This document shows, piece after piece, positions 1 through 5,277 of a stretch of DNA of 5,277 bases; positions within the stretch are counted from its first letter, which is position 1; each line of letters opens with the position of its first letter. Location: positions 1-5,277 of the forward strand of contig JAQSXN010000337.1 of NCBI GenBank assembly GCA_029256665.1. Reading direction: 5' to 3'. Source of the stretch: Paenibacillus sp. GTDB lineage: Bacteria; Bacillota; Bacilli; Paenibacillales; Paenibacillaceae. The translations under genes were made by a program, and so were the position numbers. The notes under the pieces are model-generated. The model ran no database searches. It saw only the letters and a program-made list of their open reading frames with translations, and was not told the origin of the DNA.

Positions 1-31
1 GCGAGTGCTTGGCATGCCAATATTCATCCTA

Positions 32-1267
32 TCAATCCTTATACGGATCGAATTCGTCCGCTCCCGCCATACATACGCCGATCGGCTTCAGCACATGCAG
101 CACTTCGACCGTGTCCGCATGCGCGTCCAGCACTTCTTGGAGCCTTCGATAGACGAACGGACTTTCGTCCGCTCCCGCCCCGCGAAGTTCGACGCCGTAC
201 GCGGAAACCGCTTCGCGCATGCGCTCCAAGGTGATCTGGCCGCCGGAACGCGTCCGCGTTTTCCAGTTCATTTTGCCCGCGGCCTGCGTCCGGCTCATGA
301 TTCGTCCCGCTCCGTGCACGGTGCTGTAATAGGAGTCGCGGTTCTCGTCCGAGTCCTTCCCCTTCACGATAACCGAAATATCGCCCATGCTGCCGCCGAT
401 AAATCCAAGCTGCCCAGGCGCGGACGGCGTGGCGCCTTTGCGTACGACGACCGTCTCCTTGTCGCCGTGCATCTCGCGCCAAGCGTAGTTATGATGGTTA
501 TGCACCTCGAACTCCGACTTAGCGCCGAGCAGGGACAATACCTGCGAAATGACGTAATCCCGACCCGCGTAAGCGTAGCGTCCCGCCAGCTTCATCGCCC
601 GCTCGTACATATCACCCAGCTCGCTGTCCAGGTTCAGCAAGACGGGCGGCTGGTCCATCGATTCTCCCGGCGCTTTGCCCAGAAACTCTCGGCCCGCGGC
701 CAGATTCAGAAAGCCGCTTGCCGTCTTATGCCCGAAGCCCCGGCTGCCGAAGTGGTTCGCCACCCACAGCCGCCCCGTCGACGGTTCCTCGAACAGATCG
801 ACGTAATGGTTGCCGCTGCCGACCGTGCCGAGCTGATCGCGGGCAAGCGTCTTCAGCTTGTCGTGCTCCTGCTTGCCGATCGCGCCGTAGACGCCCCAAT
901 CCGGATCGTCGAACAACGGATGATCGACCTTCTCGCTGTTCACCCGCCCCACGCCGAACGATACTTGACGAGCGATCGCGTCCATGATGGTTGGCAAAGC
1001 GGGCCTCACGTCCGCCGCGCGCAAATTCGTGCGCACGGCCTTGTTGCCGCATCCGATATCGTAGCCGACGCCGGACGGCGAGATCTGCCCGTCGTACACG
1101 ATGACGCCGCCGATCGGCTGGCTATACCCTTTGTGATGGTCGGCCATCAGCAGCGCCTGCACGACGTTGCCGTGCTCCGCGCAAGTGGCCGCTTGCGACA
1201 TCGCTCCCGAATCCGGCGTTCCCCATACGCGTACGCCGTTAATTACTTGATAAGCCATATTGATCAT
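32..1267 (-). CDS. rtcB: RtcB-family RNA ligase (tRNA-splicing/RNA repair ligase)
   Basis: RtcB enzymes are cytoplasmic, Mn2+- and GTP-dependent ligases that join RNA 2',3'-cyclic phosphate or 3'-phosphate ends to 5'-OH ends through a guanylated histidine. The 411 residues match the usual length of about 400 and the family motifs are present in order: MADHHKGYSQPIGG (41-54), GVGYDIGCGN with the metal-binding Asp70 and Cys73, GSGNHYVD with His154, NHFGSRG with His172, VHNHHNYA (255-262), the phosphate-binding run RKGATPSAPGQLG (276-288), and VHGAGR, in which His318 corresponds to the guanylated histidine. The C terminus has VLKPIGVCMAG. All catalytic residues I can place are intact, so it should be active. 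MADHHKGY, where E. coli RtcB has a PDVHLGKG-type motif, suggests a subfamily distinct from E. coli RtcB. No archease, rtcA or rtcR is visible. The start is ambiguous: ATG at 1267 or ATG at 1258 (protein beginning MAYQVING). The only Shine-Dalgarno-like sequence lies very close to the first and rather far from the second. Confidence 0.95.
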   Translation of the reverse strand: MINMAYQVINGVRVWGTPDSGAMSQAATCAEHGNVVQALLMADHHKGYSQPIGGVIVYDGQISPSGVGYDIGCGNKAVRTNLRAADVRPALPTIMDAIARQVSFGVGRVNSEKVDHPLFDDPDWGVYGAIGKQEHDKLKTLARDQLGTVGSGNHYVDLFEEPSTGRLWVANHFGSRGFGHKTASGFLNLAAGREFLGKAPGESMDQPPVLLNLDSELGDMYERAMKLAGRYAYAGRDYVISQVLSLLGAKSEFEVHNHHNYAWREMHGDKETVVVRKGATPSAPGQLGFIGGSMGDISVIVKGKDSDENRDSYYSTVHGAGRIMSRTQAAGKMNWKTRTRSGGQITLERMREAVSAYGVELRGAGADESPFVYRRLQEVLDAHADTVEVLHVLKPIGVCMAGADEFDPYKD

Positions 1268-1270
1268 TCA

Positions 1271-1277
1271 CTCCCTT
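1271..1277 (-). promoter_or_regulatory. Ribosome binding site of rtcB
   Basis: On the minus strand the sequence reads AAGGGAG, then TGA, then the first ATG (1267); a second in-frame ATG starts at 1258. The full AAGGGAG is 3 nt from the first ATG and 12 nt from the second. If only AAGG pairs with 16S rRNA, the gap to the first ATG is 6 nt. The site does not settle the start and the difference is only three residues. Confidence 0.5.
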
Positions 1278-1446
1278 AACGATTCTTGCTGCTCATTTTT
1301 TTCCGATATCGCTATTGTCGCAGATTCGAGAGGGCGTGAGCAGGGCGAATGTATGGCGAAATTAGCTCCCATCATACAGCTTACACCACATCTAACTTGA
1401 AGCTTAACACACATCCGCAGAGCCATTGGACAGCATCCCCACCCGC

Positions 1447-1636
1447 TTACGGACACCAAAGACCTTATATTACTCCAAATTATATTTTTAGAAATGTAAC
1501 GGACACAGATGACACTATTAGCCACCATTATGATGCAAATTGACCAATTAGTCGCATATAGAGTCTCCTGTGTCCGTTAAAATCCGTAAATTGCTTCTTC
1601 CAGCCGGATAACGTCTCTCACGTCCGTTAGAATCCG
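1447..1636. repeat. Four-copy, 50-nt-periodic inverted repeat array
   Basis: A core of about 22 nt beginning TAACGGACACAG and continuing with GAC and CTAT occurs four times. Copies A (from 1447) and B (from 1497) read on the plus strand, exactly 50 nt apart. Copies C (from 1579) and D (from 1629) read on the minus strand, also exactly 50 nt apart. By eye, B and C match at 19 of 22 positions, A and B at 16 of 22, and C and D at 16 of 22. C and D are each preceded on their strand by CGGATT plus one pyrimidine, which extends the array to 1636. The 28-nt parts between cores are less similar. The arrangement A>B> <C<D makes the whole block an imperfect palindrome centred near 1538. I recall similar GGACACAG-type intergenic repeats in Paenibacillus-like genomes, but could not check this. 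There is no transposase and no coding potential, so it is best called a non-autonomous intergenic repeat of unknown function. Confidence 0.75.
1497..1579. repeat. Perfect 12-bp inverted repeat (central pair of the array)
   Basis: TAACGGACACAG at 1497-1508 is the exact reverse complement of CTGTGTCCGTTA at 1568-1579. Pairing continues inward imperfectly: GAC and CTAT in copy B match their counterparts in copy C after two mismatches. In RNA from either strand this could fold into a long stem with a loop of up to 59 nt. No T-run follows on either strand that would make it a standard intrinsic terminator. Confidence 0.8.
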
Positions 1637-1763
1637 CGCCACGCTGGGCAAGCCAGCAGATCGGCCGGCTCCTCCTATGCGCGCATCGCTTCGCCTTCCC
1701 GGCGGTCAGGCTTGTCCGCCTCCCTGCTCCCACTCGATCGACCGGTCGACTCGGCTAACACAA

Positions 1764-2351
1764 TCAACTCGTGCGATTTACGCTCGTGTACCCGCGATGC
1801 GGCGTCTTGGTGAAACGGTTGGAGACGGAGGACGCGACGATCGCCTCCGGTTTGACTCGCGCCGACAGGCCCATCGCTTCGATCCTCCCCACCATATCGG
1901 ATACATAGAGCGACGTCTGGTTGCGCTTCGCGTCGGTCCCCGCATCGATATCAATAAACATGCTCAGCTCGGCGCCTTGATACACATACGGCATTAGAAT
2001 GTCCTCGAGCCGCATCCGTTTGTCCGCGTCAAAATAGGTCGCGATTTCCTGGCTGAACGTCGTCTCCAGCGTCAGCTTCTCCTGGATGGAGTAAATTTCG
2101 CGGGGCAATATGATCTGCCGGTAGCAGAACCACGCGCCGCGTCCCGGACGTATGATGACGACCGACGTTATAAATTTCGTATGGCCCGCGTGCACCTGCG
2201 CATCCGTCCCGATGACCAATTGATACCTCGAGCGGGCATCGCTCCGCATGAAATCTACAATCCGGTCGAATACCTCGTCGAGTGTCATGTCCCTGTCCTT
2301 CATGTTGCGGAACACCGATTCGTGAATCAACGCATATTGTCTGCTCTTCAT
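1764..2351 (-). CDS. ykuK: YkuK-family RNase H-like protein (formerly DUF458)
   Basis: This belongs to the YkuK family of Bacillales, predicted cytoplasmic proteins with an RNase H-like fold whose substrate is not established. From the ATG at 2351 it has 195 residues. Landmarks are LDEVFDRIVDFM (24-35), QLVIGTDAQVHAGHTKFITSV (44-64) as the first strands with Asp50 at an acidic RNase H position, LTLETTFSQEIA (93-104) with Glu96, ILMPYVYQGAE (118-128), DIDAGTDAKRNQT (134-146) with Asp134 and Asp136, and MVGRIEAMGL then VKPEAIVASSVSNRFTK (166-182). There is no signal peptide or membrane segment. From memory, family members usually end near the last motif at about 170 residues; this one carries about 13 extra residues ending SVNRTS. 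The frame also opens at a GTG at 2360, but the Shine-Dalgarno position favours the ATG at 2351. It is divergent from the ger operon. Family assignment is firm; the nuclease role is inferred from fold only. Confidence 0.9.
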   Translation of the reverse strand: MKSRQYALIHESVFRNMKDRDMTLDEVFDRIVDFMRSDARSRYQLVIGTDAQVHAGHTKFITSVVIIRPGRGAWFCYRQIILPREIYSIQEKLTLETTFSQEIATYFDADKRMRLEDILMPYVYQGAELSMFIDIDAGTDAKRNQTSLYVSDMVGRIEAMGLSARVKPEAIVASSVSNRFTKTPHRGYTSVNRTS

Positions 2352-2353
2352 AT

Positions 2354-2362
2354 GGATCACCC
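2354..2362 (-). promoter_or_regulatory. Ribosome binding site that sets the ykuK start
   Basis: The minus strand reads GGGTGATCC, then AT, then ATG at 2351. Eight of these bases, GGTGATCC, are complementary to the GGATCACC part of the 16S rRNA 3' end, the downstream half of the extended anti-Shine-Dalgarno. In this register the ATG at 2351 falls at normal spacing, whereas the GTG at 2360 lies inside the pairing region. This is the main reason for choosing 2351. The usual GGAGG core is absent. Confidence 0.6.
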
Positions 2363-2409
2363 GTGAAGCGTCGTCGGCTTCATCCTTTCGCTCTTCGCTC
2401 GTCTTCTAT

Positions 2410-2415
2410 ATTATA
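2410..2415 (-). promoter_or_regulatory. Candidate -10 box for ykuK
   Basis: On the minus strand this is a perfect TATAAT inside GCGTATAATATAG, standing out in GC-rich surroundings. It would place the transcript start about 50 nt before the ykuK ATG. The 16-19 nt upstream are GC-rich and give no good TTGACA match, and there is no TG extension, so the promoter is either weak, activator-dependent or not real. Confidence 0.4.
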
Positions 2416-2540
2416 CGCTTGCCCCCGGCCGCTCGTGTTGCGCGGACGCCCTCCCGCTCCAATTAGATATGTACGACTCCGCCTTGCAAAAAAGACCCCG
2501 CTTCCGCTTCTATGAGCTCTCTCCGTTCCGGACCGCGCTT

Positions 2541-2555
2541 GAAGGCGAAGCCTTC
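2541..2555. repeat. Short perfect hairpin GAAGGC-GAA-GCCTTC
   Basis: A 6-bp perfect stem with a 3-nt loop in the ykuK-ger gap. On the plus strand it is followed, after GTGGAA, by a weak TATTTT run, a poor fit to an intrinsic terminator, and no plus-strand gene lies upstream in the window to need one. Role unknown. Confidence 0.3.
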
Positions 2556-2851
2556 GTGGAATATTTTGCATAATCTAGCGCATATGCGTTCACACTAACC
2601 AGCAGCGGGTTCATAGAATGGAGCTTCATTCGAAAATGCCGGGAATATGTCAAGGAACGGCATCATGCATGAAGACTGTCCCTTCGGTGGAAAATAGATG
2701 CAAATGCGAGCTTAGTGTCCCTGAATTTCAGGCCCATTATTCCTCAGTCCCCTTGGCGTTCGGCCTTCGTCTTCCGGATCTCCGAAGGGTATATTCCGCA
2801 TTCGATTGGTGAAGAACGATAAAGGACCGGATGCTAGCCGACTAGATGACG

Positions 2852-2862
2852 AAAGGATGTGA
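2852..2862 (+). promoter_or_regulatory. Ribosome binding site of the GerA-family gene
   Basis: AAAGGATGTGA matches the ideal AAAGGAGGTGA at 10 of 11 positions. The ATG at 2871 follows 8 nt after its end, slightly long but workable. An in-frame GTG at 2859 lies inside this motif and so is unlikely to be the start. The site decides for ATG 2871. Confidence 0.65.
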
Positions 2863-2870
2863 CGCGGGCA

Positions 2871-4424
2871 ATGGTCGATCAAGAATCGCTAACGGCCAAC
2901 CTGGAAGAGAATATCCGACACATCCGTTCGAAGCTGGGCAATAGCACCGATCTTATAATCAGGCAGATTCGAATCGGCAAAGAAAACGGCATCCATGCCG
3001 CCGTGTTCTACACGGACGGGCTGACCGACGTCAAAGCCGTACAGAACTTCCTGCTGGAATCGCTCATGCTCGACATTCGAAGCGCCGACTTCGACCTTAT
3101 GCTGCGCGACGGCCACGATCTGATCGCCGCTCTTGAAGAACGTATTCTCACAGCCGGCGATATCAGGGAAGTAACCGACTTCACGAGCCTGTTCCGCTGC
3201 TTGCTGTCTGGCGGCGTCATCCTGCTGCTCGACGATCATGCGACAGGCATCTCGATCGGCAGCATGCGAGACTGGAAGGAACGCGGCGTCACGGAATCCA
3301 CCACGGAGACGGTTATTCGCGGACCCAAGGAGAGCTTTACGGAGAGTCTGCGCATCAACACCGCCTTGTTAAGGCGCAAGATCAAGGATCCCAATCTATG
3401 GCTGGAGACAAAGTCTATCGGCAAGGTTACGCATACGGACGTAGCCATCATGTACGTAAAGGGAATCGCGAACGAGGAAGTGCTCCAAGAGGTCAATCTG
3501 CGGCTCGATCGCATCGACATCGACGGCATACTCGAGAGCGGATATATCGAGGAGTTCATCGAGGATTCGCCTTACACGCCGTTTCCGACGATCTATCATT
3601 CGGAGCGTCCCGACGTCATTGCCGCGGAGCTGCTGGAAGGAAAAATCGCCATCATGATCGACGGAACGCCAATGGTCATGGTCGTGCCGGCCTTATTTAT
3701 CTCGTTCATGCACGCGGCGGAGGACTATTACCAACGCTCGGTCATCGCTTCGTTGATTCGAATCCTTCGTTATATTTGCATCGCCATCGCGTTGATGGGC
3801 CCGTCGCTTTACATCGCCGTCACGACCTTCCATCAGGAGATGCTCCCTACCCAGTTGCTGATCGGCCTTGCCGCCCAGCGGGAGGGCGTGCCGTTCCCGG
3901 CTTTTATCGAAGCCTTCATTATGGAAGTAACATTCGAAATATTGCGTGAAGCCGGTTTGCGCATGCCCAAGGCGATCGCCCAAACCGTCTCCATCGTCGG
4001 CACCCTCGTCATCGGCACGGCCGCCGTCGAAGCCGGCATCATTTCCGCCGCCATGGTTATCGTCGTCTCGATCACGGCCATCTCCAGCTTCGTTCTGCCC
4101 GCCTTCGACATGTCGCTGTCGTTCCGAATGCTGCGTTTCCCGCTCATGATGCTTGCCGCGTCCTTCGGGCTGTTCGGCATCATCGTCGGCATCATCGCCA
4201 TCGTGCTGCATATGTGCAGTCTGCGTTCCTTCGGCGTACCTTACATGAGTCCGTTCGCCCCCTTTAATCTCGAAGGCAACCGAGACACGGTCATACGCCT
4301 GCCTTGGTGGACGATGATGACGCGGCCCCGCCTAATCGCCAAGTTCAATCGCGTTCGGGGGCGCAATCAGGCGCCTCATCCGCCTCATCCGCCTTCGTCG
4401 CCGCAGAACGAATCGAAAGGTTGA
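2871..4424 (+). CDS. Spore germination protein, GerA family (A subunit)
   Basis: This is the A subunit of a nutrient germinant receptor, which sits in the spore inner membrane with B and C subunits; A subunits are reported to assemble into nutrient-gated ion channels. From ATG 2871 the protein has 517 residues. The soluble N-terminal region (about 1-290) shows the family signatures RGPKESFTESLRINTALLRR (150-169) and, from about residue 237, PFPTIYHSERPDV followed by AAELLEGKIAIMIDGTP (251-267). The membrane domain follows with hydrophobic segments at about 295-318, 372-388, 390-409 and 424-447. Between the first two lies a partly hydrophobic loop containing LPTQLLIGLAA and PFPAFIEAF. It closes with SLRSFGVPYMSPFAPF (450-465), typical of the family. 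The cytoplasmic tail is short, basic and ends in a Pro/His run, PHPPHPP. Length is close to the usual 480-520. The paralogue (GerAA, GerBA or GerKA type) and the nutrient sensed cannot be read from sequence, so no symbol is given. It is first in an operon with the C subunit. Confidence 0.95.
   Translation: MVDQESLTANLEENIRHIRSKLGNSTDLIIRQIRIGKENGIHAAVFYTDGLTDVKAVQNFLLESLMLDIRSADFDLMLRDGHDLIAALEERILTAGDIREVTDFTSLFRCLLSGGVILLLDDHATGISIGSMRDWKERGVTESTTETVIRGPKESFTESLRINTALLRRKIKDPNLWLETKSIGKVTHTDVAIMYVKGIANEEVLQEVNLRLDRIDIDGILESGYIEEFIEDSPYTPFPTIYHSERPDVIAAELLEGKIAIMIDGTPMVMVVPALFISFMHAAEDYYQRSVIASLIRILRYICIAIALMGPSLYIAVTTFHQEMLPTQLLIGLAAQREGVPFPAFIEAFIMEVTFEILREAGLRMPKAIAQTVSIVGTLVIGTAAVEAGIISAAMVIVVSITAISSFVLPAFDMSLSFRMLRFPLMMLAASFGLFGIIVGIIAIVLHMCSLRSFGVPYMSPFAPFNLEGNRDTVIRLPWWTMMTRPRLIAKFNRVRGRNQAPHPPHPPSSPQNESKG
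4415..4420 (+). promoter_or_regulatory. Ribosome binding site of the GerC gene, inside the end of the GerA gene
   Basis: GAAAGG lies in the last codons of the GerA gene and is followed after 9 nt by the ATG at 4430. The TGA of the upstream gene (4422-4424) falls between the site and the ATG, an arrangement expected for translational coupling and proof against a separate promoter being required. Confidence 0.7.
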
Positions 4425-4429
4425 ACCGT

Positions 4430-5277
4430 ATGCGCAAGATCAGCTTAATCGTCCTGCTCCTCCACGCGATGCTGCTCGCCTCAGGCTGTTGGAACAGACG
4501 GGAGCTCAACGAGCTCGCGATCGCGGTAGGGCTTGCCATCGACAAGTCCAAAGAAGGCTACCGGATCTCCGTGCAAGTCGTCGAACCCAACGAAATTGCG
4601 GGCAAGAAGGGCAGCGTCGTCACTCCGGTCACGATGTATCAAGCCACGGGCAAAAGCATCTTCGAGGCCGCCCGGCGGATGACGACGGTCAGTCCCCGCA
4701 AGATCTATTTCTCCCACCTGCGCATGCTGGTGATCAGCGAAGCCGTAGCACGCGACGGCATAAGGAACGTGCTCGATTTTCTGTCGAGAGATCACGAGTT
4801 TCGGACCGATTATTTCATAGCCGTTGCCAAACAATCGACTGCCGACGACACGTTGAAAATTTTGACCGCGATCGAGCGGATCCCGGCCTTCAAGCTTTAT
4901 TCGACGCTGGAATCGTCCGAGAAGGCATGGGCTCCCACAACCACCGTCACCCTGGACGAGCTGCTGTCGACGCTCGCCACGCCCGGCAAGCAAGCCGTGC
5001 TGACCGGACTGCAGGTGAAAGGCGATCAAAAGATCGGGGAAACGCGCGGGAACGTCAATATGGTGAAGAGCGGCGCTCAGCTGCAATATTCCGGCATCGC
5101 CGTCTTCAATGCCGACAAGCTCGTCGGGTGGCTGAACGAGGAGGAGAGCAAGGCGTTCACGTACATCAACAACACGCTCAGAAGCACGGCCGGCATCATG
5201 AACTGTCCCAATAACGAAGGGACTCTCTCGGCAGAAATCATCCGATCTCATACGACGGTCAAAGGAAAGCTGATTGA
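4430..5277 (+). CDS. Ger(x)C-family germination lipoprotein (C subunit), 3' end missing
   Basis: This is the lipoprotein C subunit of the germinant receptor, anchored on the outer face of the spore inner membrane. The frame is open from ATG 4430 to the window edge: 282 codons with no stop, so roughly 100 residues of the usual 370-400 are missing. The N terminus MRKISLIVLLL starts a short basic-plus-hydrophobic signal, and ASGC forms the lipobox, so Cys20 (codon 4487-4489) is the predicted lipidated residue after signal peptidase II cleavage. Directly after it, WNRRELNELAIAVGLAID is the hallmark start of mature GerC proteins (commonly WDRRELN). Further family features are ATGKSIFEAARRMTTVSPRK (78-97), the SHLRMLVISEA stretch (101-111), and FLSRDHEFRTDYFIAVAK (122-139). 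The start is well fixed by the ribosome binding site and by the signal peptide. It lies 5 nt after the A-subunit gene, in the same operon. Which paralogue group it belongs to is not decidable here. Confidence 0.95.
   Translation, partial: MRKISLIVLLLHAMLLASGCWNRRELNELAIAVGLAIDKSKEGYRISVQVVEPNEIAGKKGSVVTPVTMYQATGKSIFEAARRMTTVSPRKIYFSHLRMLVISEAVARDGIRNVLDFLSRDHEFRTDYFIAVAKQSTADDTLKILTAIERIPAFKLYSTLESSEKAWAPTTTVTLDELLSTLATPGKQAVLTGLQVKGDQKIGETRGNVNMVKSGAQLQYSGIAVFNADKLVGWLNEEESKAFTYINNTLRSTAGIMNCPNNEGTLSAEIIRSHTTVKGKLI

Larger units (their letters stand above)
1268..1763. other. Gene-free gap between ykuK and rtcB
   Basis: There is no credible gene in these 496 bases. Short open frames exist on both strands, but they run across the repeat array, show no recognisable protein family and have odd composition. 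The middle (about 1460-1600) is visibly richer in A+T than the flanking genes. The contents I can support are the four-copy repeat array at 1447-1636 and a 12-nt perfect palindrome, TCGACCGGTCGA, at 1738-1749, just beyond the 3' end of ykuK. No hairpin followed by a T-run marks the end of ykuK. The rtcB promoter should lie on the minus strand between about 1280 and 1440, but I found no convincing -35/-10 pair. Confidence 0.7.
2352..2870. other. Divergent intergenic region, ykuK to ger operon
   Basis: About 500 bases separate the divergent starts of ykuK and the GerA gene. No open frame here encodes a recognisable protein; the longest on each strand (about 64 codons) has no family features and no good ribosome binding site. 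Visible elements are the ykuK -10 box (2410-2415), a small perfect hairpin GAAGGC-GAA-GCCTTC (2541-2555), and the start region of the GerA gene (2852-2870). The ger operon promoter must lie here. Such operons are normally read by sigma G in the forespore, but I found no site good enough to call. Confidence 0.6.

Noticed and set aside
5..1279. A 424-codon plus-strand open frame spanning the whole rtcB gene
   Set aside because: It is an antisense shadow: the minus strand encodes a motif-complete RtcB, and GC-rich codon use keeps the opposite strand open. The translation is rich in Arg, His and Ala with no family features.
1268..1528. An 86-codon minus-strand frame ending directly against the rtcB start
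   Set aside because: It crosses repeat copies A and B, has no ribosome binding site or recognisable domain, and its composition does not look like that of the neighbouring genes. The abutting stop is most simply chance.
1447..1636. CRISPR array
   Set aside because: There are repeats and a regular period, but the repeats are diverged, only two lie in each orientation, the orientation flips in the middle, and there are no cas genes. This is an inverted repeat element, not CRISPR.
1447..1636. Insertion sequence remnant
   Set aside because: There is no transposase fragment, and the structure is four short repeats rather than two terminal repeats flanking a gene. A non-autonomous mobile origin cannot be excluded.
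1701..1720. Hairpin GGCGG...CCGCC downstream of ykuK as a terminator
   Set aside because: A 5-bp stem with an internal mismatch and no T-run on the minus strand; it does not meet intrinsic terminator criteria.
2618..2812. 64-codon plus-strand frame in the ykuK-ger gap
   Set aside because: No convincing ribosome binding site and no recognisable features; the length is within chance expectation.
2811..2836. Sigma G promoter for the ger operon (TGAAGA with GATGCTA)
   Set aside because: GATGCTA resembles the CATNCTA -10 and lies at a sensible distance from the ATG, but the only -35-like TGAAGA is about 14 nt away instead of 17-18. Too weak to annotate.
3693..4211. Long minus-strand open frames inside the GerA and GerC genes (also 4481-5251)
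   Set aside because: Shadows of well-identified plus-strand genes, with low-complexity Asp/Arg/Gly/His-rich translations.

Overview
The window looks like chromosomal DNA from an endospore-forming, moderately GC-rich Bacillota, most likely a Paenibacillaceae member (Paenibacillus, Cohnella or a relative). The reasons are an A-then-C pair of nutrient germinant-receptor genes, a YkuK-family protein typical of Bacillales, Bacillus-type ribosome binding sites (AAAGG, GGTGATCC), and GC-rich coding DNA. The assignment is inference; no rRNA or other marker gene is present.

Layout. Bases 32-1267 (minus) hold a complete RtcB-family RNA ligase with all recognisable catalytic motifs. Bases 1268-1763 form a gene-free gap, more AT-rich in its middle. 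It contains four diverged copies of a roughly 22-nt repeat core with a strict 50-nt period: two copies on the plus strand followed by two on the minus strand, so the array is a large imperfect palindrome. Bases 1764-2351 (minus) hold a YkuK-family RNase H-like protein. Bases 2352-2870 are a second gene-free stretch, the divergent intergenic region between ykuK and the germination operon. A clear TATAAT for ykuK is the only promoter element I can point to. Bases 2871-4424 (plus) encode a complete GerA-family (subunit A) germinant-receptor membrane protein. Five bases later a Ger(x)C lipoprotein (subunit C) starts at 4430 and runs off the right edge.

How the genes work together. The A and C genes are clearly one operon: the ribosome binding site of C overlaps the end of A. 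They should form part of one receptor complex in the spore inner membrane, and the missing B subunit (permease-like) is expected just beyond the right edge, giving the A-C-B order known for gerK operons. RtcB and YkuK share a strand but are 496 bases apart with the repeat array between them, so there is no evidence that they are co-transcribed. Both concern nucleic acids (RNA ligation; RNase H-like fold), but a functional link is speculation.

I do not see a convincing undescribed system here. The least explained structure is the 50-nt-periodic inverted repeat array at 1447-1636.
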